Origin: Patella vulgata
Taxonomy: Eukaryota > Mollusca > Gastropoda > Patellidae
Length of the DNA stretch: 64,000 bases
Direction: 5' to 3'
Assembly (NCBI RefSeq): GCF_932274485.2
Contig: NC_065879.2
Location: forward strand, 34,404,436 to 34,468,435
Shown here: one piece after another, positions 14,101-29,100 of the stretch
Layout of the letters: each line of letters begins with the position of its first letter
Numbering within the stretch: the stretch's first letter is position 1
Made by a program: the position numbers and the translations under genes
The notes under the pieces: generated by a model
What the model was told of the DNA's origin: nothing
Databases searched by the model: none
What the model saw: the letters and a program-made list of their open reading frames with translations, nothing else

Positions 14101-17100
14101 TACAACAATTCCACTGGACGAGTAGTTTAACGCATATAACGCCAAGTTGTTTCATATATTAATATATCATACGTAAATGACTTTACCAAAATGGGGAAGT
14201 AACTTCATGAGCTTTTTTGCTGGTAAGATATACGTATTTTGCAGTTCGATATATAATAATTATTGTCGGTCATAAACTAATCCATTTAATTATCACCTAT
14301 AATTTTTATCGGTGTATATACGACACATTAAGTTCTGTATGTGCCTAACGGATTGTTTATAATACAAAAGCCCATTATTTTTTCTATAGACATTTTGTGT
14401 CTGACCATCGTTGCCCAGGGTTCCAATTAAGTGTTCGAGATCTATCTAAATATATTACTGCATTAGCTTGATAACGTTGAGAGAATACTCTTCGAAACGT
14501 CGCCCAAATAAATAAGTAGCTGTTTTTCCATAAGTACGTGTTATAGTTTATTGCTCTATCCAGTTACTAAATGCCTCTCAAAGATTAAATATTACGAGTT
14601 TTCCAAATGTGGATTTGTTGTCACTATCACTAAAAATATCATACACATAACTGGTGGCTGTTATATAGTCCGAAGTTCCAATAGTCCGAAATAAACATTT
14701 TTGATCTTAAGTAAGATCGTTTTCGTCAAAATTACAATTAATCATAATTTGTTCAAATTTTGGATATGATATGAAGAATATGCATATTTATATCATCTTT
14801 CCTTGACAGTCACTTTTTGCTATACTTTGGGCGATATTGACAAAAGCTATACGCTGAATGTACTCACGTCTACAGAGTAACGGTCATTATCATAATGGGA
14901 TGGGGTACAGAAGTTTACCAATGACTAAATCAATCGTAATTTACTTTATCTACATACATACGTTATTATTCTCTTGACTCTGATTTAAACATTTCTCTTA
15001 AAATCACTCATTATCTGCCAAATTGATTGAATTGATGACATTACGTCGTAATATGGTAATATCTGCGCCTACTGATTATGTGATGTGTCTGATGGGAAAT
15101 GCAGCAATTTGCCGTATGTTCCCATCAATAAGAATATTAATAAGTATATTTGATTTCATTTTATTTATATAAATTGTGTCTTAAGCTATAGTACCATTAT
15201 AATACTCACATGGCACTAGACCCGGGACAACAGTGGAGTTAAAGCCACTATAGAATAATTAACATTACTTATTTGAATAAGGACTGAACATATTATTCCT
15301 ATTAAAGTAACTTAGTCAATTAAAAAAGAATCAACTTATGATACATGTCATTTAGGTATTGATGTACATGTATAGAAATGCGCTATCCTTTATGCGACAA
15401 CTGATCAAATTAAAAGCAACAGAAAATAATTTAAATATTAGATGACAATATCTTGTGTTATTTATATATTTTTAGAAAAACCTAAATTCTCTTAATTTTC
15501 TTTATTCTCTTGATCGCAAGGTTCTTTGGTAGTCAACCTCAATCGAAATGGTAAACCTACATTCTGTGCATTCATGAACATGTGCGCTGAAAACAATGCG
15601 ATGGAAAATATCTACAAAGCAAAATACTTACCATAAGTTCTCCTCAACTCTAAGGGTGTGGTTATTGGCACGAGTAGGACAGATTCCACCACCGGGACAG
15701 GAACAGATCTGTGTAACAAGGAGATTACTTTCATCCTTTCCTATCTTAGGTGGAAATTGAAATATACCAGAACATACTGTGGATATTGATGGACATTCGG
15801 GTAGTGGACTGTGCTGAAATTACAAAAAAAATAATATTGTACAAATTTGTCTAGGGATGTGGCTACTCCTTTGATGTTGGGCCCGGTGGTAATTGCCCAC
15901 TATTACAACTATACCTTTCCTCTTAATAAAAAAGAAACATGAGAATAATTAAATTGGTGAATCAGGTGTCGCGGTTTGGTTTGTTTCCTGGTGCTTGAGC
16001 ATTTGTTTTGTTTCCTGGTTTTAAGAAACCTTCTTTTTATGACCACCGAGAATCGATTTATCATGTTGCAGCACACTTTTTATACATATATGTTATATGT
16101 AAATGTATTTTCCGAGCTAAACCTGATACCTTGTCAGACACCAGTCCAAGCGTTAACCCCCTCAGGACTGGAATTGAGTTAATTATTAAATTATGGGCGT
16201 AACTCTTGATTCACATGTATTTTCCGGCTTTATGGACCTTAGGTAATTTCCTGATGATGTGAATTTGGGTAAAAGTTAAAGGGAGGGACACAAAGCTTTT
16301 ATATTTTTCAAACCGTTCTTCGGCTATTATTTTATTATCGATTTCGATTTCACTGACCAAAGCCAATCTGAAATGCATTATTGTGGTGTAATCATTTCTT
16401 GACGCGAATCAAGCGATTACTTTCAAATCACTCTTTAACAAATATTCCAGTTCAGATTAATTTAATTATATTCCTGGATGCACATGACGACTATAATTAC
16501 TGTCCTTGTGCTTCAGGTCAGCAAAAGTTTCACAGAAAGAATTTAATAGCGAAACGTTCGAAAAGACTTATTTTACGTTAATGATATTTCACAAACATAA
16601 AATTACATTTAAAAAAAAGATGAATAAAAGAATCATGACACATCACAATTCAACAATTCTTTATGATCTGCAATAGCTGAATTGCTCTTTTTCATATTAA
16701 TCTCATTTCCCTGCAAGGCTTGAAATCTCATTTCCTTCGAAAAAGCCAATACAAGTCCTGCAGTATAACGCTTATGTGGAAAATTAGATCTAGAACTAAT
16801 CTGGTTCCACCTCATCTAATTGAATTCTTAGGATGCTAATCGGGGGTTATGATTATAGGCAATCCACGATATTTGTATTTTTCATACATTTTTGCTGTAA
16901 GTAAACCCCGACGCGTTGATTAGTTTTCTTCAACAATAATTGAGATTCATCAATAAATAACTTGATGGGCAGCATGAATCCACTGTTCTGCAACATGATT
17001 GCGTAGACTTATCTGGAGTATCTCTACACCGTATTGTCAGTTTATTCTTTTGTTGCCAGTATAACGTATCAGTTGATAAAAGTCTGACTCCTCATACACC

Positions 17101-20100
17101 TGGTATCTTCTGAGCTGTCCTTGTTGTTGCCCCTGAAGCAACCCCAAGTGTGTTCACTGTGGTGTTTGATACAGATAATGTCAGTATATTGTTTAGGCCA
17201 CGGCACCGGACTAGTTGATCAAAAGAACCACATTGTTCCTAACGGTTAGGACCGACTAGTACATCGGTAACCAATTAGCCCGAATGCTGTATGCCAAGTG
17301 TTGGGTTTTATGTTCTGAAGCATATTAGCTAATCTTATGTAGATATGAATGAGTGTTTTTCTCCATACATAACGCTTATTGTATCGGTGACCAGTTCGCC
17401 TGAATGCTGTATGCCAAGTGCTGGGTTTTATGTTCTCGAGCATAAACAATTATTATGCATATAATATGGATCTATGTTTTCTATATACGAAACGTTTATG
17501 TAGTTGTAGAGTTTGACGACATGACATTTGTGACATGCCAGCGTCAATATTTCCTATGGCTTAATTCTAGATGATTAAGCCTTGATAAAAGGAGATGATG
17601 CCACTAGCTTTACGTGTTTATATATCTATAATATAAGTCAAACCATGTGGAAAATCATTGATAACACGATACCCCAGTCACCTTCTTGTCATTATAGCTG
17701 CTGACTAAATAGCTAATGGTGAACATTACTATTACAATGTAACACTGACCTTCTCCGGATGATTGACAAAAAACTGGGACATTTACAGAGGCGGATTCAA
17801 TGGGGGGGGGGCGCCCCCCCCCCCCTCTAATTTTCGACAGTGCCCTTTTTTACTGCTGAAAGTGCCTTTTCTCAGACTCAAATATGTCCGTTCCCAACCC
17901 GTTGTAGGGATCCCAAATGACTCAAACCATCGACTCAAACACACCAGTCTGGGAAATAGCTCTTGGAATGGCTACAGATGCAAGGAAATGACGGATAATT
18001 TTATTGGGACCCCCCCCCCCCCACGGCGGCGTGCCCCGTCTCCGCGGTCAATGCCTTCATTTTGCAGCGCCCCCCCCCCCCCCTTTTCAAAATTCCTAGA
18101 TCCGCCCCTGATTTATACAGAAGTAAAGAGCTTAAACACAGTATCAGATTTTTTTAAAATATGTCATCATAGTAGGGCTGGTGATTAACACTATTACGAC
18201 CTATCGTTCATGATAGTTTGGGACATAATAATCTGAATACATGTTTTAATATTTATTTATCCATTAGAAACTTGCGCCAATAGCTATTACATTTAAAACG
18301 TTCTTTGTTTAGAAAATCGAATCCCAAATAACCCTAAACTCAGTTTGTCATTAGCGATTTAGGTTACATTATTCTGCCTCGATAATGTTATATTTGGTTT
18401 GGCGGGTAACTCAATTTAAAAATTTATTGGAGGATCCAAAAGTATGGGACTCATGTTCTCACTTCCAACATCATCTTATGCTTTCAGATGAATCATCAGT
18501 TGGTGTATATTTCCTACCAACTAAAGACTGATAGCAATTTTTACCATTTATATTCTGGGCCCTTATTCACGAAAACTTAAACTAAGATACAATCGAAATT
18601 TTAAGAAATACTGCAATTTGATTGGCTGACCAGTAAAATCAATTTGCATATATCCAATGAAGTTGCAGTATTTCTTAAAATTTTCGGTTGTAACTTAGTT
18701 TAAGTTTTCGTGAATAAGGGCCCGGGTCTTTTTTAAAGTTACAATTTCATATTTTCTAAGAAAGTCAAAACATAATTATTTCTATGTCTTTTGCTTAATA
18801 GGTTGTCAACTCACTATTATACGATCATAGGTGTCATTCTCACACTTAAAACTCATTTACACCAGAAATAATAACACAATTACCTCCCAATTACCTCCCT
18901 TGTATTCTATTCTCCACCATGGAGTAGCTAACTTCAAACTTTTGAATTTGTCGATGAAAATGATATTTTTGCCAATTTCTCAATTGGCAATAGTGAATTA
19001 TAGGATTAATAGGATTATTCTTTAACAAGGTAGGACTGTTTATAGATACCATCTATTTTAAGGCTTTATTTTTATAAATTTTAGAAATATAACTTAAAAA
19101 TATGAAATTGCAGCTTTAAGCTATCAAACTAGAGGTTTGACTTTAATCAGTAATGTTCCAAAACGCCCAGATGCTGAATAAAACACTTGAAATAGATCTG
19201 TATAACTATATCCTGGCTTGAACTATGATTTGTCTCTATCAACAATTCCGTCTAATATACCAATACATATTACGAATGACATTATTGAGTAATATGCTAT
19301 TTATTATCTATTTATGTTATGGACATTACTAGATTAACATTACTTGCCACAGAAGACTGGTTACCTGATAATAATTCTCTAAAACTTCGGGGCATTAATT
19401 GTATTGATCATGTTAACAATTTCAGCCGAGATGTTCGAGATGCCCGAGGAGTCATTCTTTCTGTTTTCATATTTTAAAGCATGATTCTGGGCCGAATCCA
19501 TAGTCTACATTTTTAGATTTTCAACTCGATTGGGTTGGTTGTCAAACCAAGAACTCTGTGTTCGTCTAGCTCAGCCGTAATTATACGGTTTCCGTTTCTG
19601 CTGTTATAATAAGTAAGTATTGAGAACTTATCCAGAAACTGTCTTGAACATCTGTTGTTTACGGTTACTGGGTCATATTTCTCAAGAATGTGTCAATTGT
19701 GGCAAATCATAAGCATAATCGTGCTTACAAAAATTAATATCGACATCATGTATCTGTCATCAACTTACAGTGGTATCTTGCCCTCCAGACATTTCGTGTG
19801 AGTTCAGCGTAAAAATTCGTTACTGTCCTGTCCATATTCTACCAAATATTATCTTTAATATATTTTGACTTGATGTGGGATGTATATAAATATCACAAAG
19901 TAATTTTTGAAAAGTAAGAAAAGTGAAATGAAATGGGGTTTAACGTCCTACTGTTCTGCTCCTAAACTGGGCTAATGAAGACGGGCATACGCCATACAGT
20001 GTGCTATGAGTAATCAGTGGTTCGGGAAAATGCAAGCACCTTGTCCAGCACATGATTAACTACATAGAAGTACAATACAACAAAGTTTACTATTTACTAG

Positions 20101-23100
20101 TTAAAAATCCAAACAAACAAAAATGACCCGAATCTTTGCTTTTCAGATTCAGATTCAAGAAGCATGTTAAGTCTACTAAAATGAGCCAGTTCTATACTTC
20201 AGACAATGTCAAACTACAGCTGTTAGAAATGCGAAATTGTCACTTTTGCTTACATTTAGAGCAATCTGACCGATGACTCAATTAATTTTCATTATCATTT
20301 CCTACTTCCGCACTTAATAACAAGGGCCGGAAACATTGGGAGCCAGTCACCTTACACAGTATTACAGATGAAATGATTAATGTGCCTATATATTGTTTAA
20401 ATATAAAGGTTTATATATGAAACCCTATTGTTCAGTAAGCGCGTCATTATAGTGTCATAAAATTTATATTCATGAGAAATTGATTTCCTACCATTTCTAA
20501 ATCTCTTCTGGAGTGGAAGGCGATCGCATTACCTCGATCATGGTTGAACATGGACAAAACTATATCACCATGAAAAATGACCGAATTAAACAATCCAAAG
20601 AAAGAGATGCGTCGTTAAAGAAATGATAAAAACGAAAGGGCAATCTTTATTTAAGTCGTCTATTTCGAAATGAAAGCCCTTTCAGATTAAGACAATCAAG
20701 CTATTTATATATACTACTAAAATGTGTACTGTCGAATCTTTTTGTGTTTGAATATTCATGAAATCAAGAAAACAATAACCTTATTTATTTCCACATGAAT
20801 ATTAACAAAATTAAACGACAATAAAATTTACTGACTGGGCTCAAACGTCCTTTACTTTGTAATTGAAAGTCGTTCACTTGGTTGGGAAAACAGCAACACT
20901 GCTCTGCATCGGTGTTTCTAATACATTGTTACACTGGCTTGGGTAATCGAATTAATAAAACAATCTTATTTAAAGTGTTAACGTTACACCCCCTAAACTT
21001 TCGCTGAAATTTGAATTTCGAAGTTTAAATTATAAAAAAAACTGGCATTTAGGTGTGATACTTAATTTGAACGCATCCGAAGTTAGTTGCCACCGAGAAA
21101 GTGAAAACGGACTATTATGTTGGACACCTTTATACCTTTGACGTCGTCTGAGATACCGTTGCACTACATGATCGAGGGGTTTATCAATTTCTTTAACTAC
21201 CCTAAAAAGCGCATTTTTTGTTTGGCGGACAAAAGAAGGGAAGAAACTAAATAGTCTACTGGTTCAGAGTTTATTTAAATAAACTAAATTCAAGTGCCTC
21301 TTAACGACACGAGTGGGAGTGGAGTATTGGACTGGGAGGATAGGAGACAATACTCAACACCCATAATTTAACCATGGCCATTCATTACACGCTTGGTTCT
21401 TTTTATGCCCTATCAATATGCCCTTGAGAACTATTTGCAGGGGCAGCGGGTACTAAAAGTGTATAGAGTATTAATATGCAAGCATGAATGACAATTATTA
21501 ATTGTTTGTATTGCCACTAGTTTCAAACAAATTAAATAGACTCCCTTACAAATAAATTGTCCAAATTAATAGAATTTTATGTTAATTACAAATAGAGTTT
21601 CAGATGGACTTTGCATGATCTCGATTAATCTAGCTAGTTCTTGGACGGCTGCAGTATTGAAGAATGTCGATTGACCACCGGAAGTCGCCTTGGTATCAAA
21701 AAGAGTCTGAAGAAGTCAGGGATTTAACAAGAGATTCAATGACTCGTATACTTCAGAAAGTCTGACTACTATCTTAAAACAATAATTACCACCGACACTA
21801 CACTAATGGTTGACTCATCCGAAGAGACACTTTCCATATTAACTTGTCCAATCTTCTTAGCAAAATTCAAACATGGCGGTCCTAGTGGAGTTTACGTCTG
21901 AGAAACATAAAAACATTTAAAATGCGTTTCTTGTCTTCATTTAATGTTAAGTTGTCTTTTTTTTTAGTTTATGCAGGTTTTCGTTGTCTATTTGTTTGTC
22001 TTTGAATTCAATGTTATAATAAGACAAGATTTGATTTCCATAGATATGAGACTGTCTATTAGACGGAAGAAGATACTTCTTGCCCTGCACAGTACTAAGG
22101 GTTTTCTGGTCTTCTTTATTTTTATGTAAAGATTCTGTTAATTTGATTTATTTACATGTTAAAGTGGCGATAAACCCATCCTTTTTTTTTATCTCGATCA
22201 GTGATCGGGCTCGTCGTCCTTTAACTGGACCATTAACACAATTCACACTGATTAATTTGAACTTCATTAGCAAGTATTACAGGTTCGGTTCACGACACTA
22301 ACCTGGTCATAATTCAATTACAAATATATTTGTATATATTATATACAAAGATAAATCAATTAATTTTTTTGGTACAATTGATTATCTATAGTCGGCTAAC
22401 ATAATAAAATCTCACTAAAGTTGTCACCATTGATAACAAAAATAAATTAATATTTAAAGTAGTTATATTTAAATCAGTACAATAAAGGCATACAGAATAC
22501 AATAGTCTGATTTTAAAGTCACTGTCAGTATAAATGATTCGTTTTAATGTTACATATCAACAATATAACATGTTCTGTCGGTTATATTTCACAACAAATG
22601 GAACTAATTGAGGAGGGGGAGGGGGCGTAAATATGCTTAGAAGTAGAGCATGGTATTGTTTACTTATCGGGTTCCTGATTTTAGAGATACAAGAACTGAT
22701 GTAATGTAAAGTATTATGTTGTTTAATTCATCGGGTGAAGAACGATTCCTGATTTTAGAGATATAAGAAGTGGGGTAATGGAAAATGTATTATTTGGTTC
22801 ACAGCTTTTACATGTTATTCAAAGATCTGTAAACTGTGATATCAAGCAATGTGATAAAGCAGATTCAACTTGAAAGGTACGATTGATTTTGTAATGTTAA
22901 TTTTGTTTCAATTACGTTATCAGGTCCGTTATAGAGACAGTTGGGAGTTCATCAAACGAAGTTAGTTAAGTTCATGCTCCATTTGGAATCTCTGTTTTCT
23001 TGAATTATACATGTTTTAATTGTATTAAAGCCGATCTAAACGTACAGAAGCACTGTAAGAACTGTGCGTATGGTCTTTAGCAGTAGGTGGGTGGGTGGAT

Positions 23101-26100
23101 GGGGGGTCGGGAAACACGGAGAAAACCCACGAGGTTTGACTGGGGTCACAGGTGATCTTACTACTTGTCGCCACATGACTCAATAACTGAGTCTATGATT
23201 TAGAGCGCAACACCTGGGTCAACCCATGCTGGAGTTTCTCACTGACATGAGTCACCATGACTCCTCAGAACAGTAAAAAAAATATACGTGTTCAAGAATA
23301 ATGGTTAATGAAGATTTGTAATTTGGGTCTTTTAAGGTTACTAGTTGTTATATATTTTAGTATAATACATATAAATAAGACAAAAGGTGGCCATTACAAA
23401 ATCTTTATGTCGCCTGGACTCTCATTACCTTGTGTGTATGAAGATTAATTATTTCCCACTCTTCATTAAACAATCGTCTGTCATTCTTATGAAAATGAAA
23501 CGCCATGACTAAAATGGTTCCTGTATCGAGAGAATAATGTAACGAACAATACATAATTTTTGTCAGTAAAACTTATGATCTGTTAGGCGTAACACTATTT
23601 GTCCCCTAAAATATTAATGAAACAAAATCTCTTTGATTTATAAAAGGTGAAAATGAACCGTGAATCTGATATGGTGTGCTATCGGGGGCTCTAAATGGCC
23701 TATTTCTTTACTGTGAATTGTTTTCTTTTTTATAAAAGTTTAACCAGAAGTTATGATGTGCTTACCGGTTTCAGTTTTGTCGTTATTTTGCAAAAAATGG
23801 TAAAATTAAAACTTTACATGTAGAAGGATAATCACCTCGAAAAACAAGAATGTTTCGAGTTCGAAACCCTGTGTGGATTTATAAGACCCTTTGTGATTTC
23901 CACCCACGGCTCTCAATCGTCATGGTGTGGATAGCCGGGCCATCAAGAAAAACGTGTTTAGTAGCATGAATGTGACGAAAAAATTTATTGGCCGTTAAAA
24001 CAGTATGTGGAAGCACAACTGTTCGAAATCCTCCCACCGCCACCCTTTCCTCGCATTGCATACGTAATACGTTAATCTGAAAATGGTCGAAGTTTTGTGG
24101 TAATGGGTCAAATCATTTTATTCCAAATGAATAGTTTCATAGCTAGATTAGGAAAGTCGTGTACTTTAAAATTGAAAATGATGATTCACGTTCTTTCTTT
24201 CGTCATTTCTTTTTAAAAAAACACTAATGGAATGTGACAAATGACATAAGGTTAATTTTCTGTCAGCTACCAAACATTAGATTTATAATACTGCTCACTT
24301 CTCTGTCAGTGATGTCGGTTTTTGTTTAATAAGATCAAATGTGAGTTAATATTGGAGTCGCAGAATAGAAGATTTACTAATGACACTGGTGATCAGTATA
24401 TATCTATTGGGGAGATTATCCTACATTATATAACAGTAGTATTTTCAAGGATGTGGAATCTCAGAGATTACATAAACTTTAATTTGGAAAAGTTCTTTGT
24501 AATAGTAACAACACTCGGCCATTGACAACTGATAATTTATCTTGACAATAATTTTCTTCATCAGTTGTTTTTACACGAACCAGATAGTGTTGTCGTTATG
24601 AACAGATTATGTTATTATTATACTCACTCCATGTCAGGCATATTTTGGTTATCTCTGCCTGTCCATCCACAATTTTGTAAATATTCTATACAGGCCGTAT
24701 TTTTTTTAAAGAGTTAATTATCAAACCTATTGTAAAGCAGACTCACACTGATCATATAAATTATCATCATGCACTTCATACTAGAGCAATTTTTTCTTAA
24801 TTACTAATTACGACGGACGTTTACCTATAATCATGTTCCAATTTCACCCAGTGTTTCTTTAAAAGAAATTAAAAAAAAAATACTCAATATTTATCCGTTA
24901 ATTGCTCCTGCAACGAACACCAAAAAATAAGAAGAATTGAATGGCGTTAGCATAGTTATTGTTTGGGGTAAGACAGTTTTCTCCTATTTTTTTTAGAGCA
25001 AAAGTACATCGTGGTTGGCTTATTTCATCTAATTAGTAAAATAATATGTACCTGATCAGACATAATAATTGTGTAGCAATAATATTTTCAGTAAACTGAC
25101 GACAGTGAAAAAACTTCAATCAGTCAGGAAGTAATTGGAGTTGACTAGCTAACCGGATGTGGACACTTTGCTTGACACGGCAAAAACTGGATGTGGGCGT
25201 GACCTGCCTGTGTTTTTGTTACCCCTAAGCGATCGCCATGTTTGTTCTACAAATTGAAAACAAGTATGGCGGTTGTTTAGGGAGTTAACTTTTTTATTTA
25301 ATTATTTCTGTAGTTTTCAATCTGATTAAAATACAGGTCTATGTTTCGTTTCGTTTTTTTATACTTTCGATGGCCTACACTACATGAAGATCTGACAAGT
25401 TGTATTCGAAGGTCGTGTCGGGGGTCGTTCGAGCGGCCTTTGACCCTATGACGCCAGACATTGATCAGCGTTGGCGTTTCTAGTGGTTTACTCACAGTTC
25501 CGTGCATGACACGCCAAGAAGTCGCCGTAACAGACTGTTTTATTGGCTTATCCCTCACTTCAACTAACACGCCGGTAATATAACAAATCTTCCAGATACT
25601 AGTGTAATAAAGACGAGTAAAACGAAATTTTGAACTATAAAAAACGAAACGAAATAGGGTCTGTGTTTTAATCAGATTGTGTAGTTTTGTAAACGGAGTT
25701 CAGCTTTAAGTAGGCCTGCGCGGTTAACGTATTCATCTGTATCTAACAGTGTCCAAAATGATATATATACTAAGCACTAAAGTATAAACATTTTTATAGT
25801 AGAGCTTTATCACTTACATCGGAAATAATACATTATCGACAGTTTACGATCTCTTTAAACTAATTCATTTAACAGACATGCCATATTCCAGAGCGTGTGC
25901 CGACAAAGACGTGTAGAAATAGTTACATACAAATAAGATTAAATTTAAATGATTGTCTCAAGAAAACATTGCTAGACATATAAAAAGAAGCTTTACAATT
26001 ATGTTAAATCACCCATGAATAAAACAAGATATATATTTATATCATAAATAGATGAAGTGTCAATATAATAATATGTCTTCCTATAAGCTCAAAGGCTTTT

Positions 26101-29100
26101 GAATAAATCGATTCAAGAATATATAATTTCTTTACAGTACCGCTGTGAAAATGATCTTTGGTGACCTTTCAACGAACCGTTTCCACTGCAACCATTTTTT
26201 TTCGTTTAAAACGTGGGGGAAACTGGATAACTTTATATTTCTTTATTAGAAACAGTAAGGGGATTTTATAAGATCTATCCATTAAAACCATCAAGATTTT
26301 TGGATGTTTTTCGTGACTTGGTCAAAAAGAACACACGCATGTTAAAGCCTGTGCCCACACAATATGCACAAAGAAACCCTTAAGATTCACATATGCTTGA
26401 AGGCTTACTTGGCGTTATTTCCTTATATACTATTCAAAAAAAGTAGGGGATATTTGATTTTGGGGGCATAATACTAAAATATGCAAATGACTACGAAAAA
26501 AGTCACTATAGAACCTAACAGAAGAAACATTTCCAGTTACATGTGACGCCCAAACGCACCAATAGCTACCGCATGGAATGCAGGTGATGCTTGGGATCAT
26601 CATGGGGGTCCAACCCAAGATTTGCACGACTCTGACTTTGAATGTTACAGTCATTGTGGCATTGAATTCCAGGGTGGAAACATCAGTTTAATTGTTTTAG
26701 TGACCAGAAAACAAATTTTGATATGCGTCGGCTTACCCAAAATGAAAGGTTACGTGCCCTTGGCATGCTACAGATCGGCACAACACAGGCGGTTGTGGCG
26801 CGGACGATGAATGTTTCTCAGTCTGTCATAAGCAGGCTATGGTCCAGATACCGTGATACACAATCTGTACAGGACAGACCACGCTCAGGTCGACCAAGGG
26901 CGACAACTCAAGCCCAGGATCGATTTATCCGTACCTTGGCCTTGAGAAATCGTGTCATCACAGCAAATCAGATCAGCGCTCGTCTTCAAACAGACACTGG
27001 TGTGAGAGTGAGTGGCCAGACGATTCGGAATCGACTGCATAGGGGTCACCTTCGCGCCCGACGTCCTCGCGTGATCCCTTGTTTGAGAGATCATCACATT
27101 CAGGCAAGACGTCGTTGGTGTAGGGATCGTCAACACTGGGATAATCGACGCTGGAGTAATGTGATGTTTTCAGATGAGTCAAGGTTCACTGTTGATTTTT
27201 TGGACAGACGTAGGAGGGTGTGGCGTCGTCGAAACGAGCGCTTCCAAGACGTTAACGTCATCAGACATGATCGATTTGGGGGTGGTTCTGTTATGGTGTG
27301 GGGAGGCATCACTGTTGCTGGAAGAACGGCTTTACATGTTGTTGCAGGGCGTGTTACAGGCCAGTACTACCGGGACAACATCTTGGCAGTCCATGTTGTG
27401 CCGTTCGCACGACGTCATGGCCGCCGTTTCATCTTCCAGGATGACAACGCAAGATGTCACAGGGCCAGGATCGTTACAGGTTACCTCCAACAACAGAACA
27501 TCACCACATTACCTTGGCCAGCACTGAGTCCCGACCTCTCCCCCATCGAGCATGTCTGGGACATGCTTGGACAGAGGTTACGTCAACGTCAACAACGTCC
27601 TGCCAATGTCCAAGAACTTGCTGCTGCGTTGCAACAGGAATGGGACAATCTGGACCAAAATGACCTTAGACGTCTCATTAGGAGTATGCCACGTCGGATC
27701 AATGCTTGTTTGGCAAACAGAGGAGGATTTACCCGTTACTGACTTGGTTGTGATGCTGTGGTAACTTTGCTGTTTGACCCCGGGTATCATTTTACCCTTA
27801 TAATGGTCAGTCTGTGCCATACTTAGTCTAACGATCATTTGGAATAAATCGATGAATGTGAACTTCATTTCATTTTGTCATTTGTTTCTTCGTAAGTTTC
27901 ATTAGGTGAGTTTAATAACACTTAAAAACCAAATATCCCCTACTTTTTTTGAATAGTATACAATGGTTATAGCCAATAATAATACATTTTATTGTTCAAG
28001 GTGATACGTTTCCAAAGAAATACTAATGTAAACTTTCCGCTTATGCTTTCGTTGTAGTGTTGTTTCCCATCAAGTAATAGAATTTGCAACGTAATTGTCT
28101 CTACAGTATCGAACAGTGGCGTTTATTAGTGACGAAAACCCTGAAAGAGTTATGTAACTCCTGCAAACTTCAAAAGTTTTATCATGGTAAATGGGCTATT
28201 TCTACATTTGAATTTCATATGTCGTTGGCGAGGACCCGTGAATTCTATCAAACAGGCCATAAATCTATAATATACAAATTTGACCGCACTTGTCTTAAGC
28301 ATTAATTGGTTCATTTGATACAATCTTTGGTGTTTTCTGAAAATTCCGGTCGAGTTTGGAATAAAAAAAAAATGACCGTCAGATGCTAACATTTGACTCA
28401 ATTTGACGCTACCTGATTGGTAGAAGCAATTAACCAAATAAAATAGGGAACTTGTTGATAGGGGAGCTGAAATCTGGTTAATCGAATGCTTGTATGTCGA
28501 ACTACCAATGATTGGTGTGTTGTCCTATATACTATTAAAAATATTTTGGTGATATTACCCTAAAATTACGGGCAGCAAACGTTGCCCCTAAATCATAGGT
28601 AAAATTACACCATTAGTTATTTAACATTTTACTGTAGAAGGACATATGTTAATTTACATTTCTTGCAAAAGTACATCACAATGTTTATTTTCATTTCTTG
28701 TAAAAAAAAAATACACCACAATGTTAATTTACATTTCTTGTAAAAATACATCACAATGTTAATTTACATTTCTTGTAAAAATACATCACAATGTTAATTT
28801 ACACTTTGGTTAAAATATTAAATATTGGTAATTTTACATGCAGGATTCGGGAAACTTTTGCTGACATTTAGGAACCAGTATCCACGGTGTAAAATTTCGT
28901 ATTAACATTACTTCAATATATGGAAAATCAAATATCCTGTTTGGTAGACGAGAGCATGGTTCTAGGCTTTCAGATGTAATCTTGAGGTACTATCTATTTA
29001 CAGGCATTATAACTCTGCTTTAGAGATCGTCCCGTCCAGCTAACACTGGCCAACCGGTTTAATTAACCGTCTTCAAGCGAACTTGATAACGAAATAATAC

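Noticed and set aside
28648-28805. CRISPR-like regular repeats
   Set aside because: Units are contiguous with no unique spacers, and the genome is eukaryotic.
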